From Rosellinia necatrix (taxonomy: Eukaryota; Ascomycota; Sordariomycetes; Xylariales; Xylariaceae), in the NCBI GenBank assembly GCA_021209875.1, contig JAGYVD010000001.1, positions 6,696,001-6,760,000 on the forward strand: 64,000 bases of DNA, in the 5' to 3' direction. Made by a program: the position numbers and the translations under genes. Every line of letters starts with the position of its first letter. Within the stretch, counting starts at the first letter, position 1. Below the pieces are notes generated by a model. It searched no databases. It was given only the letters and a program-made list of their open reading frames with translations, and had not been told where the DNA came from. Of this stretch, positions 21,900 through 34,275 are shown piece by piece.

Positions 21900-24596
21900 A
21901 TGGCGGAGGCGTACTACAATCAAGTCAGCGCCTCGGCGGACTCCGACGCGGACAGAGAGCAGAGAGAGTTTATCGAGAGTGTAACACGCTCCTTGACCGT
22001 TACGAACAGTTCAGAAGGCTTAATACCCCAGCAATATCTAACTAGAACTAATTCGTTTACCACTTACCGAGATATAGCTTCTCCAACTGTTCGCGCGGAC
22101 ACAGGGTCTAGCGGCATCACAGACCGGATCCCGTTTCGGGTTCATGGGTTCGCCGATAAGCAAATATTAGCAGGTTTATTCCCACGGATAGATGACAGCG
22201 AAAAGACCTCCTTACGAATTCGACTATCGAAAAGAAATCAAGCGCTTCTCCTTCAGATTGCCCTCATCGCCAGCATATTCGCCATTAACCTCTTTATCCT
22301 CCTATACGCTTCATCAAAGTATCCCAGCAGAGATGGCGTCGGACTTCTTTACGCCGGGGACTGTGATACAGTGAAATCGAGCAATCGATTTCTACATCTG
22401 CTGATCAACTTGTTGAGCACAGGGATGCTTTCTGCTTCTACCTTCTGCATGCAGCTACAGGCCTCCCCGACACGTGCTGATGTCGACAAGGCGCACAAGT
22501 CCAACAAGTGGTTGGATATCGGAGCACCCAGCCTCAGGAATCTTAAATACATCGGCAGGTGGCGGCTTGTTTCATGTATTATCCTAGCCCTGAGCTCGCT
22601 GCCAATACATCTTGTGTAGGATAATCACCATCCCTATACGTAAAGGGGATGATGATCACTGACAAATGATGAAAAGTTTCAACTCGGCTGTTTTTCAGTC
22701 TCTCGCATCGAATGACTACAGCGTGGCTGCAGTTACAAACTCTTTTCTCTCAGGAGGAGGGTGGGACCTAGCAACAGCCGAGCGCAATCGCCAGGGTGAC
22801 GCCGGCTGGGACGAGAGGAAAGTAAAGCACCCAGAACAAGATTACAGAACTATCATAGAGGGTATACAAGACGATGTAGTCAGTGGCCGATACGAAAAGA
22901 AAAACGTCTCGGAGTGCTATGCCCTGTACGGAGACTACTGGTCTGTCCAACAGGGGAACGTGGTGGTAGTCGTCAAGAACGATAGCGTCGCGAGTGACAA
23001 TGACAGTCTACTGCTATTCACCTTCGTCGCGCCGCGGTACGACAACTATGCGAAGGATTTGTGGGCCGTAAATAATGGCACAGGAGAAACAATAACCTTC
23101 TCACCATGGCCTACCCCCATAACGACTGTGTACCTCGGCCCAGCGCACTACGAGGCCTCCTATTGCCTGGTCCAGTTCGTAAAGGCCTCAACAGTTAGAT
23201 GTCGACTGCAATACTCAACACACATCTTATACAGCGTTACCGGTCTCAACTTTATCAAGCTACTCGCCTTGATTTTCGTATGGAAAAGCAGGGATAGGGC
23301 CGAGCGACGGCGTAAGGCGAGGAGGGAAGAATGGGGCGCCGAAGTGGACACGGAGGAACATATTCTAGCGCGCAAGGAGAGCGTTCTATCGACCCTCGGC
23401 GATGCGATAGCCTCCTTCATGCAAGATCCAGACGAGACGACGAAGAACATGTGCCTTGCCACGAAATACGACTTTGTCCGGAGGAGAGCGTTGTTCCGCC
23501 GGCGGGAAAAGCAAGATTCGGCTCCTGATATCCACCCTCGCAAATGGAAGATGTCGCAGAAACGCTGGATGTCCGCGGCTACATGGACACAGTGGGCATT
23601 CTTGGTCATCTTGTGAGATTAGCTTCCTACCTCTTCCGTATTATTAACCACCCACCCGCCGATGCAAGCTAACACATACGCGCTCCACACCGCGCAGATA
23701 CATCATGTTCCTCACAGGCCTCTACACGGCGATGGGGCTGCTGGTCACGTCCCTGAAGCAGCGGCACTTCGAGCTGACGTTCTCGTTCTTCCGCTCGCTG
23801 GGGTTCGGCGCGGTGTCGGAGCTGACGTACCTCAACATCCGGCTCCCGCGCGGCGACCCCGTGGGCCTGATCGCCAACGTGCTCATCATCAACTCGCCGC
23901 AGCTGCTCTTCTCCATTATGTACACGGCCGGCGGCGCCGTCGTCACCACCTTCCTGGTCCAGCGCGAGTTCAGCCTCCTGTACGCCCGCGCCCGCCGCAA
24001 GCCCCTGCGCGTCTCCGAGCCTGTCGGCATCCAGCGCTCCAGCTACTTCATCTCCCTTCCCCTGCGCTACGCCGTGCCCCTGAACCTCTACTCCGCCGTC
24101 TTCCACTGGCTCATCTCCCAGAGCTTCTTCCTCGCCCGCGTCACCGCCCTGCTGCCCAGCGGCGCCGAGGACTACGGGAATTCCTTCTCCACCCTTGGGT
24201 ATAGCCCTTATGCTATCATTATTAGTAAGAATTCCCCCTCTCTATTTTTGGAATACAAGTGTCCATCCCATCCAGTCCAGTACCCGCCTATACTCTAATA
24301 CACTATGCTAAGTTATTCTCTGGCTTGCAGCCGGCATAGTCGGGTTCGCCCACCTCATGGCTATTGTTCTACTAGGGTGTCGCAGGTATGATGGCACGAT
24401 GAGTATGGTCTCCACCAATAGCATGGCCATAAGTGCCGCATGCCACAGTCTGCCTGAGGACAGAGAGTATGGCTACCAACTCCCTCTACAGTGGGGCGTC
24501 GTAGAAATTGGGGAGAATGGTATTGGACATTGCGCTTTCACTACCGCGCCTTGTCATGTTATTCGAAAAGCACAAGAAGGTGTACTGTACAAGTGA
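21900..24596 (+). CDS. DUF6536-family integral membrane protein, four exons
   Basis: A fungal multi-pass membrane protein of unknown function. Exons: 21900-22615, 22677-23612, 23698-24224, 24331-24596; phases agree and give 814 aa, the normal family size. The N-terminal DUF6536 region is recognised by a first helix (LLLQIALIASIFAINLFILL), YAGDCDTVKSSNRFLHLLIN, then LSTGMLSASTFCMQLQASPT and the conserved DVDKAHKSNKWLDIG and SLRNLKYI. The splice at 22616-22676 restores PIHLVFNSAVFQSL, as in relatives. Further helices lie in the C-terminal half (FLVILYIMFLTGLYTAMG; NVLIINSPQLLFSIMYTAGG), ending with SMAISAACH and LPLQWGVV, both hallmarks of the family. GTG 21852 is rejected as start. The third exon is distinctly GC-rich compared with the first two. 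Confidence 0.92.
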
Positions 24597-25356
24597 CAAG
24601 TATCTAGGATGCTAGGACACAGTGAAAGGTTCGCTTTCTTTCACACTTCATTTTCAACCAGTCCATTGTGTTCACAACAGTACGTGTGTATGTATACGTA
24701 AACTTGTGTTGATATTCGGTTGGGGAGAGGTTCTCCCCTTTCAAGCAATTACTAATGACCCAGGTTATAATTGTATAATATTCGAGCATGTCTGCTGTAT
24801 AGGCCCGGAGGTCGAGCTGAGGTCCTCAATAAAACTTCTTCGGTCTTGGGGTGTTCCCGGTGGGTTTAAACATAGTCTGATGTCGTGTGCCCGTTGGTGT
24901 CTCTTGGGGCCATGTCCCCCACTGGGGGCGATACCAAATACAAAATACCGATGTGGCCCCTTTTCGCCGCCCCATGAAGTAACCGCTGGGTATGAATGTC
25001 ACTGTGCGGCCATGATACTATGTAAGCAGTTGCAGATGGTCTAATGCTTGACTTGAAAACACTCTACCTTTGTTACCCAGCAACGGTGTTACTGTGATGC
25101 TCTGGGAGCATCTTGGTACTGTCTCCTACGGTATCGCAACAGAAAGATGTATGGTATTTTCGGCACCGCGGGTTTTTCGAATTTGCGCGTTGATAAAGGG
25201 TCGGGTAATAACGCTAGAGCGGCTTAAAATCTAACAGTCATGTACGAGTCGAGAATAACGATAACTAAAGCGAAAGGGGTAGAACTTGCCTTCACGTGAA
25301 TTTCTCTTGGATTGTCACAGTTCGTACTGCTGGTAGTTCTAGAAATAACTTATGTT

Positions 25357-25584
25357 ATTTGTCATGTTAGGGTTGCCTAGAGTGAGGTCTAGTTACTATG
25401 AGGTAGCAGCTAGGTAGCAGGTAAATAGCCAAGTATAAGGGTAGGGCTTAATATTATTGATTCCTAGGCCTACTATCTAGGTGAAAGGCCTTCAGTCCTT
25501 ATATACATAATTATGCCCTTAGAGCTACCCCCTAGGGTAGCTGGTACCTCGCTATATGATCCATTGGCCTGACATTATTGCACA
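25357..25584 (+). repeat. Dispersed repeat family, copy C
   Basis: A full-length copy starting ATTTGTCATGTTAGGGTTGC and ending near CCTGACATTATTGCAC. It contains all shared blocks and a near-perfect hairpin (AGCTACCC, loop CCTA, GGGTAGCT) about 45 bp before the end. Confidence 0.88.
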
Positions 25585-27474
25585 AGGAGGGAAGATTCCT
25601 CACTTGGTCAGTCGCCAGCTACTCGCTCCTTTTATATACAGTATTCTGGCCCGTGCCCTAGTGGAGTCCTTAGGTTAGAACTAGTTCCGTGACATGGATG
25701 ACTTGTGATAGTGTTTAACGAGCGGGTCGCGCTGCTAGGTGTCATTGTCGCTGGAACAACGTGTATACTCACAAAAAATCCTATAATTTCTGCTTCAGCT
25801 ATTGTAGCTTGTCTAACAGTCATTCTAAGATTCACGTTAGACAACGGGGTTGTATAGAGAGGGGGTAAGGATGTAACCCTGTAACTTCTAAGCTAAAGCG
25901 TTAAAGGCGACAATGACTGAGTGCTGCCCATACTGTCATGGCTAGTCTTGTCTGAGGGAAATATCTTCTGACGACTGGAGTAAAACAAAATAATAAACAG
26001 GTGAATGGAAGGTATTGAAAAACTGATAGTAAATTATAGATATAGATATAGATATAGTGAAGTTGGGTTCAGCAGTGGTAGTTGGAGTGGTGAAGATATA
26101 ACTAAGTCTTACAAGAGCAAAGAACGTATATAATGTGTTCATAAAGTTTAGCCATATCAGCACATCTGGCGACCCACCAAAGGAAAGGGTTACAGTACAT
26201 TGCCCCCAGCCTAGTCACAATTCATTCACTATTCACTAGTTGCCCAGGTTAGGGGGTAGGTATCCCACTATTCAGCACGTATATAAAACGTTTGATTGGG
26301 TACTTGTTTATGTAGCGACTAGTGACTAAAGCATGATGGCTTTTAATACCTTCGTTTGGTTTAGACAATGCGATTGCTATGAACTATGGATTAGGATTAG
26401 AAAATATGGTCTGCGAAGGAGGGGGCAAAATAATTCAAGATTGGGCTGAGGAAAACGGGAACCAATTAGAGACTACATTAAAAAACGCACATCTCTTCAT
26501 GGCAATAACAGACTTTTCATTAACCTTGGCAACTGAGGATAACAGTATGCACTTCGTACTTTGCGCAGAGAATATCCCAAAAAGGGAAAAGGGCAAAAGA
26601 GCACCAGATGACATGAACATTCTGCAGAAGCCACTAGCAATGTTCGCTGATTTCAAAACATCACAACATGCCACGTTATAGTTGGCACGGTACGTACGCT
26701 CTTTGACGTGTTCCAAATACAAGGCTTGGAGCAACGAGCAAGGAGAAATCTATGTAAATGATATGTAAATGATGGAAATTAATCATGGCGATTAATTAAC
26801 CTAGCGATGGCGTGTTAAGCTTGACGTCACAAGGTACCCTTAAAGAGGAACAAACTGGTTTAGGCGCCAAATATACAGGAATAGGGTTGTGACACAAGAT
26901 GCCTAGCGCCTATACACCTGGTAATGTACACCTGCTCCCGACCCAAAGCCGCCTCTCGATGTAAGAGCAACTCCTACTTTAACCCTGTGCCAATATGCCC
27001 TGCTAAAAGTAAACCCTGATGATGAATCCACGTCTGCGTTCACTGTCGAAGCATACCATACCGAGCCTCTCAATAGCCGTCTCAAGGGCCATTTACCCAT
27101 TTATCTCCCGGTGCGTGTGCTCTCGCTAAATCGTGAGGGTACTCCCCTACCTACCACACCCCTCTAAACAGCTCTGGATTTCTCCCTCTCTTCCACAGTC
27201 CGGGCTTCCACAACTTTCTCTCCCCACAAAGACAAGGACATATCAAATTGCATGAGCGCGCGCAGATCCCTTCGCATAATAGCCTCAAAGTCTAGCCCGC
27301 AAACAGCCTGCGCGCCCTTCCAACAGTCTGCACTCAATCTTTCACTGTTAAGCATATTCTCCTCTGGTTGAAAATCATCTCCTTTTAGACCTGCTTATAG
27401 TGCAAGATCAATTGTGTTCTTTCCGTCCAAGTTCTTAGCATACGTACACGATACTCACACGATACTCACATAAC

Positions 27475-27560
27475 ATCAACACAACAACACCACAACACCA
27501 CAACACCACAACACCACAACAACACAACACAACACAACAACAACAACAACAACACGACGC
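27475..27560 (+). repeat. CAACAC simple repeat in gene leader
   Basis: Imperfect ACACCACA/ACAACA repeats just upstream of the ATG at 27623. CA-rich, unstructured leaders are common before well-translated fungal mRNAs. Confidence 0.75.
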
Positions 27561-27622
27561 CTACACAACATCAATACAATACCCAAGTGGCGATCTAATT
27601 CACCTATCCAAGAAAACACACA

Positions 27623-28576
27623 ATGACCAAACGCCAAAACAACGACAACCGCCGTCGTGGCCGCCGCAACCTCGAGGGTCCCTGGCGCCAGGGGATCGTG
27701 CTCCCCAGCACTACCCCTGCTTCTCCCGCACGCGCCACAGCCCCTGTCGCCCCCGTCGCCTCCGACTCTCGACCCGTCGCCCCAGTCGACCAACCCAACG
27801 CCGCGGCAGCGGTAGCGGCAAACGCCCTGATCTCGCCCAACTACCGGGGCAACCTGGACAACCCGCGCAACCACAGCGCAGACATCCCGGCGGGGGAGAA
27901 CTGCGCGACGTGGTGGACGAACCTGCGCGAGGGGGGGGAGGGCGGGGGCTACCGGGCGCTGTTCGACAGCATGCGGGGGATCGGGGCCGTGTCGCACGCC
28001 GTCATCAGCCCGCGCGGGGGCGCGCACCGCGGCGCGGCGGCCAAGGTCGAGTTCTTCGAGCGCGCGGCAGTCGACCGCCTGCTGGCGCGGTGCCGCGCCG
28101 GCCGCCTGCGCGTCGCCGGCGGCGTGCCGTATGTCACGCTGAACCGCATCCGTGTTGCTGCCCACTCGAGCGCCGACCCGCGCGACCCGGACGGCCCGCC
28201 CGGCTCCCGCGTTCTGCGCGTCAGCGGCGACCCGCGCGTCGTCAGCGTCGAGAACCTCTCCGCCATCCTCGCGCATCCCAGGACGCGGGTGGTGTACGGG
28301 CTCGAGCGTGCTGGCGTTGTCGACGATGGCCGCCGTGGGGGAGCACTGGAGAGACAACAACAACGACGACAACAACAACAAGAGCAACAGGAACTGGGCG
28401 TGAGAGACGGGAGAGTATATATCGAGGTGGAATTCCGCTTTGCATCGTACGCCGTCCAGGCACTCCGCGCCCGGGACATCTTCATGGCCTACGGGCGTCG
28501 CGCCAGCCTCTCCGACCTCGAGCGGGCTCTCTGGAACGAGGTCGTCTGTTACTTTGCGCGGGACCCTTGCGAGTAA
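27623..28576 (+). CDS. Conserved-looking protein of unknown function with possible tandem RRM-like folds
   Basis: A single-exon, very GC-rich frame of 317 aa. The N-terminus (1-80) is basic then Pro/Ala-rich and probably disordered. From about residue 90 two blocks suggest beta-alpha-beta folds. The first runs from CATWWTNLREG through AVSHAVIS, AAKVEFFERAAVDRLLA and VPYVTLNRIRVA. The second runs from SRVLRVSGDPRVVSVENLS to VYIEVEFRFASYAVQALRA. The spacing and hydrophobic pattern resemble RNA-recognition-motif folds, but canonical RNP1/RNP2 aromatic positions are not evident, so this is only a suggestion. A Gln/Arg-rich tract (28350-28395) interrupts the second block. ATG 27623 follows a CA-rich leader. 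The antisense frame 28387-27476 is a GC shadow. Confidence 0.7.
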   Translation: MTKRQNNDNRRRGRRNLEGPWRQGIVLPSTTPASPARATAPVAPVASDSRPVAPVDQPNAAAAVAANALISPNYRGNLDNPRNHSADIPAGENCATWWTNLREGGEGGGYRALFDSMRGIGAVSHAVISPRGGAHRGAAAKVEFFERAAVDRLLARCRAGRLRVAGGVPYVTLNRIRVAAHSSADPRDPDGPPGSRVLRVSGDPRVVSVENLSAILAHPRTRVVYGLERAGVVDDGRRGGALERQQQRRQQQQEQQELGVRDGRVYIEVEFRFASYAVQALRARDIFMAYGRRASLSDLERALWNEVVCYFARDPCE

Positions 28577-30800
28577 TTCGGTCGGTGACGATTGAAGTAG
28601 TTCTCAAGGGGAATTACGAAAGCCCATTCTATTGTTTGGCAACAAATAAGATCCGGTTGGGGTGGAATAAGGGCTCCAGTATGCAGAGTTTCTCTACTAT
28701 CTTTCATTACTTTTCGGTTTTGACGCTGGGCTGGTTACTTGGACGTTGCCAGTCAGACCACACCCCTCACCTTACTGCGGCCAGGCTTAGTATGAGATTC
28801 TCAGGGCTTTGGGTTCAAAAAAGGAGATTTCAAATTATTAGCATAGCTCTCAGCACCACTGGTGTAAGTCGGCAGTAGCATGCAGTGAACATGCATGCAG
28901 CAAGTGTGCATGCGGGTATTGCTTGTGCTGGGCAAGTCGACATAGTCATTAATCGTTTGTTTTTCATCCGGTATGCCTTGGCTTTCTTTATGCGTGTGTC
29001 TTATACGTGCGTGACAAGTCGGGTGAAAAGTGACATTAAAGTTACACCACACCTGAGGTTCCCGTAAATCCCCATTCTGTAGTCTTGGATATATATATAT
29101 ATCTTTGCGATCGGCGGTTGCGGCTAACAGCAGCACAGCAGCACAGCAGCACAGCAGCACAGTAGCCGTATCGGCTTGTAAAGGTAGCTAAGGTGAGCAA
29201 GGTGAGGTGGTGGTTAGGATAAGGTTGCGTTGTGAAGGGCGGCTCCAAATGGCGTCTAACCGGCGTCTAACTGGCGCCTAACTGACATGATTAGATCGGC
29301 GCTAAACAGAATCCGATCGGCAACTGCCGGTTGGTACATCGAGAAGAGCCTGGACTTGCTTTACCGCATTAGGTTTGGTTGGTCTCTTCTGGGGTATTGG
29401 CCCGTGCATTCTTCTGTTTATGTAATCCATTGTTAACCGAGGGACGGGAGAGATGCTTGTCAACCTCCAACCTGAATGGGTGTTCTTATAACACGTGAAT
29501 TCATTCACCTTTCGAAAGGCACCCACATTTCATGGCTTGTTCCGCCATTGCTCGGCGACCTTGTCTTTTTGACGCCTCATGGGACCAGGGCTATTGCCCT
29601 GGTATCACGGTATCAGATAACTGGACCAGGGTCGGTGAAAGGGGAAATGATGGTTGCCATTACTACCACTTTTGCTCAGACAACTATCTAGCCCACTGGC
29701 CCTGAGTTAAAGATAACTCGCCAGTACGAAAACTATATACGGAATCCAGCGCCCTTCCAAAGAAAAAAAAAACTCTTTTTTGTTGTTTTTGTTGATTGTT
29801 TTTTAGCCTAATTTCCTTGTTTTCTCCCTCCAAAAGTATCATATGCCCGTCCAGCGCCCTAGATGCGGCTGATGACGATATCGCAAAGTGACAGGTTGAG
29901 AATGCACGTCCGACGGCCCCGCATCTCATTAGGGGGCGCGGCGGGTAAGAGTGACAATGCGCGTCGAAAATGGCGATTCCTTTTGCTAGTGTCGAAACAT
30001 CCCTGAGGTCGTGATGCCAAAGAAACTCTTCATCTTCGGCCCAACATCGCCCTCCTACTATATTCGCGAACTGTCGCGGTGAATAGACGGTCATATCAAC
30101 CCCTTCACCCTAGTGTAGCCCCATAAGGGCCGAGTGTATCTCACACATGCTGTTGTAAATCGTGTCAAACCGTGCTCCTGCTGTCGAATCGATGCAGTGC
30201 CGTGACATAAGTGTCGATTTGGACCGAGAACTCTCTCTCTCAAAAGATTAAACCGTGACTGGGAATGCTGACATGAAGGGTATTGTGCTGTAACGCTCTT
30301 CCAAACCACTCTGAAACGGATCCCGGACAAACGCCGGTTCAAAGCGGTCTCATCAGGGAAATGAGGAAGAATTTTGAGATCGAAGTACGCCTTGGGGCGG
30401 ACATCAACATCAGTACTCTGTGGATCGTTCCCGCCTTTTATAACCTCTTGCTGTATCCACTCTGACCAATGCTAATCCCGCCGCCTTTCTCGAACGCCGA
30501 ACACCATTTTCCACCTGCCTTCCGATTTCGTTCAAACGTCAAGAGCCTGGCCTCGTGACATAGGATGCTGTCTGAAAGTCCCTTGAAGAAACCGGAAGGG
30601 TGATCAGAAAAATTAAAGAACCAACGGACCTGTCGTGATGGGTATGATACAAATCAAGACTAATCCAGACCGCAAAATATGTACAAGTAGAGTGGGGTGA
30701 AAAAGAAATTGAAAAAGGAAAAGAAATAAGTAACTATGCATAAACGAGCATAATATTGGCCATATAGCCTTATGATCCTCCAAGGATTGGTCAACCACCA
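28577..30800. other. Intergenic region with short tandem repeats
   Basis: No supported gene. It contains a four-fold AGCAGCAC repeat (about 29129-29160), TA repeats (29088-29102), and three GGCGTCTAAC-like units (29252-29284). The part from 30480 to 30800 is the 3' side of DHH1. Confidence 0.5.
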
Positions 30801-32452
30801 TTATTGGGGGGGTTGAGTTTGGGGTTGGCCTCGACCTCCACCACGAGCATTGAACTGCGGGAAACCTCGGCCTCGGCCACCGCGACCGCGCTGCCCGCCG
30901 CGGTTCTGATATTGCCGGGGCTGCGAGTCAATGAACTGACCCCCGCGACCTGTCTGCGTTCGGAAATCACCCTGCCCTCGTCCCTGGGGTGTGGGTGGGT
31001 TGTTCTGTTGGGGACCGGAAGTTGAAGCTGGGGTTGAAGCTTCGCCCTGCTGAGTCTGAAACTTATTCGCTGGTACTGGCTTCGCGGTGTACGTGTTCAC
31101 TGGACGGGGAATGTTCTCAGGGTTGTCGTAAACATACAAGGCCTTGTCGATGGTAGATGGTATGGCCTGAATTTCAGTACCGAGATCCTTCTCTATATTA
31201 TAGAGATTATATCGGTCTTCCCAATTGATTAGATTGATCGCCAAACCGAGGTGGCCATACCGGCCGGAGCGGCCAATGCGGTGCAGATATGTTTCTGCAT
31301 TTTTGGGAAAGTCAAAGTTGATAACTACATTCACAGCTTGAATATCGATACCGCGTGTCAACAGATCTGAACAGACGAGATTGCGGCAAACGCCGTTGCG
31401 GAAGTCGTGGAAAACGCGGTTTCGGGCGTGCTGTGCCATTTTGGCATGGCTGTAGAAACACGAGTAGCCGAGCTCCGTGATCTTCTTCGCGAGCAACTCA
31501 ACACGATTTGTGGAGTTGCAGAAAATGATGGACTGGTTGATTTGCAGCTTGGAGAAGAGCGTATTTAGACAATGGACTTTTGACTTCTCCTCCACGAAAG
31601 CGTAATATTGAGTAATACCACGAAGAGTGAGTTCATCCATGAGGTTAATCTCATATGGTTTCGACATGTTCTTATCCGAAAAGTCCTTGACCGATAGGGG
31701 GAAAGTGGCCGAAAACAACATAACCTGGCGATCCTTGGGATGAAACTGCAGGAGCTGCTCGATGACGGGGGTAAACTCAATTGATAAGAGCTTGTCGGCT
31801 TCGTCCATGATGAACATAGGGCATTCACTTAGATCGGCGACCCCCTTGCCAGCCAAGTCCAGAATACGCCCTGGAGTGCCCACTACTATGTGGACGGCAT
31901 CCTGTAGGCGGACGATGTCATCGCGAAGCGTGGTTCCACCTGTGGTAACCATGACGTTGACGCCGAGATGTTTCCCCAGAGTCTTGCATACCTGGGACGT
32001 CTGCATTGCCAACTCTCGGGTGGGTACTAGTATTAGACATTGGATTTTGTTGACCTTGGGGTTGATACGCTCGAGTGTGGGTACCACAAAAGCGGCAGTT
32101 TTGCCAGTGCCGTTTTTGGCTCGTGCTAATATGTCTCTCCCTGTCAGGGCTACAGGAATAGCTTCTTCTTGGATGGGAGACGGCTTTTCGTAACCGGCCT
32201 CGAAAATTCCCATCAAAAGGTCACGCTTGAGGCCAAATTCTTCCCACTCGATGCCCTTGGTGTTTGTGACGTCCTGTTGAACGGTTAATACGTGGAGCCC
32301 GAGAACGCCCCCATCCAGAATGTACGACAACGAACCTCTGTTTGCTGCCGGTTATCGCGGGGAGGGATACTCAAACTCTGCTTCCAAACTCTATTATCAT
32401 CGGCGTCGTTGATCGTCGAAGCTTGCAGCGACGAAGCTATGGAATCGCTCAT
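30801..32452 (-). CDS. DHH1: DEAD-box ATP-dependent RNA helicase DHH1 (DDX6 family), two exons
   Basis: Cytoplasmic RNA helicase of processing bodies that promotes mRNA decapping and translational repression. Exon 1 (32452-32336, 39 codons) encodes the short N-terminus ending RQQTE; the 62-bp intron 32335-32274 (GTTCGT...CAACAG, phase 0) is removed and exon 2 starts [16 protein letters not shown], as in DHH1 orthologues. Total 529 aa. Motifs: I AKNGTGKT (91-98), Ia PTREL (123-127), Ib TPGR (172-175), II DEAD (196-199), III SAT (227-229), [10 protein letters not shown] (370-377). The C-terminal 90 residues are Pro/Gln then RGG-rich, as usual in filamentous fungi. Start ATG 32452 is preferred over the in-frame GTG five codons upstream. 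Confidence 0.97.
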
Positions 32453-34275
32453 TTTTAGTGTGGGCACGGTGGCACTTGACTATGGTATAATACACAGTTG
32501 CTAGGGGTATCGGTTTTGTCGGTGGGATTTTAGCGAATCGTTCATCCGACTTAAACCCAATAGGCGCAAGCAGGATGATGGTCGTTAGGGAGGCAAGAAG
32601 ATGTTGACAGTCAATCCAGACTCTTATTCCCCGGAAAGACCGTGCCCCTGAACGTGCTGATGAAAGAGCAACCGGAACCACTCTTTATAGAGTAGTAGGT
32701 TTGGTCTGGGTAGTGGGTAGGGGGGTGTTGGTTCACTAGGTAGATCTATTTGCGTACGTTAGCAAAAAAAAAATCCGAGATTGATGGATTAGGTTAGGAA
32801 AATAGCCAGAGTGTGATAAACATGTGAAGATTTATAAGAGGGCTTAGTTTCGACAATTATAGTTTGCGTCGCCTATAGTAAATGCAATGCGAGGCTATTA
32901 CGACGGTGAACGTGGAGGTTACATGCTGTTTACCTGAAGCTGTTCACTTCGAGGAATGGGAAGGGGTTGTTTGAAATGCCTCGTCGAATATGGATAAGGC
33001 ATACACAATAGGATGCCCAATAATGGCAAACACATACCTGGTCTAATTATGCCGACGATGCCGACAGGACGAGGAGTGAAGTCGGAAGGATTCGTTGTAA
33101 GTAGACGGATTCGAGGGCTCGCAAAGTGTAGGTTGGAGGGGTTCGTGGATCGTGTGGTTGGTGCTGGTCCGGCTTGGGAGCCGAAGGCCAAGGCGAGCGT
33201 GACGACCGTGGACAGCGCGGGTGAATAACCGCAACTTCGGACTCAAGCTTCCTCGTGTGGGCTATCGGATGGAGCGAGCTTGCGGTGCGAGAGCTTACAA
33301 TTTGAGAGCTATACAGACTCTCGAGGGCTGGCTGGTTGGTTGGATTCTCGCAAGTAGGAACGTGTAGGGCTCCTTGGGGTGGGTGGCTCAATCGGTATGC
33401 AGAAGGCGGACGGTGAAAAGGGAAGGATAGAGAGGCGTGCTGCACGCAGCCGAGATGGCGGGAGATGGCGGTTTATAGGGGTGTTGTGTGGTTTGGGCGT
33501 TGATTCGGGTTTGTGGATATTTATTCGTCTGCTCTTTTGGATGTTGGGCAAAGATTCATTCACTCAATTCGATGTTTGTTCGGGGCGGGTTGGCGGCACC
33601 AATCGAATTCTTCAGTACAAGACCAAGCCCCAGCCCTAGCTGTAGGTACGGTGTGAACAAATGGTACCTCCTACCTTACCTAGGTAACTCCTGCCTGGTC
33701 GAAAAGGCATACTGCCTACTTGGATACTGGGTAGTACAGTGCTACATCCCCAGTGGAGAGGCAAGAGTCGTCATTAGAAGTACCTAGCACCTAACAATTC
33801 CGTGCGCGAAGGGCGCCTTGGCAAGTACCTGTATACTGCATAGATCACTTGAGCTTGGACCAGAGCGGTCGACTAAGCTTGAGCACTATGCCGAAATAGG
33901 GTTGAGCGAGACCTTGGCCCACTTGCCCCTCTATCATTCTAGGTACCTACTTACTCAGGTAAACTACCTGCCGATAGGTAATAGCAGGCAGCTGTGACAG
34001 TGGCATAGCTACCTGCCTGCCAGGTACCGACGAACCTACCTAGTCGGCATTAAGATTAAGTTTGGCGGAGGTCGGGAGGGCGAGTGCACCTACATCCGAG
34101 CCGGCTAGGTGGTATGAGACCGCCAAGCGGGCCTCTTATTCCCTTGATCCCATTTCTTCATCTTCTATCCAGCGCTTTCGGCCCAAGAGCCTGCGTCCCT
34201 CCCCCGTCCACAGTCCTTTGCGGCATAGCTTGGTGAAACTAAAACAGCCATGACAATGATCCCCAAAGCGTGAAC
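32453..34275. other. Intergenic region
   Basis: Region upstream of both DHH1 (minus) and the J-protein gene (plus). Antiparallel open frames at 33013-33228 plus and 33445-32919 minus mirror each other, and neither has a recognised domain. TAGGTACCTAC-type motifs cluster at 33680-34045. Confidence 0.5.

Larger units (their letters stand above)
24597..27622. other. Intergenic region with dispersed-repeat copy C
   Basis: No supported gene. It holds repeat copy C (25357-25584) and a short GATATA run at 26037-26055. A 100-codon frame at 26379-26681 and a 63-codon minus frame at 27355-27164 have no recognised motif. The last 150 bp (27475-27560) are CAACAC-rich and form the leader of the next gene. 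Confidence 0.5.

Noticed and set aside
26379..26681. 100-codon plus frame (ENMVCEGGGKIIQDWAEEN)
   Set aside because: Reads like protein, but no family, start context or neighbouring exon could be supported.
27476..28878. Long frames 28387-27476 minus, 28485-27949 minus and 27910-28878 plus
   Set aside because: Arg/Ala/Val-biased shadows of the GC-rich gene at 27623-28576.
32919..33445. Antiparallel frames upstream of DHH1
   Set aside because: Both strands are open over the same stretch and neither shows a domain; probably leader or promoter sequence.
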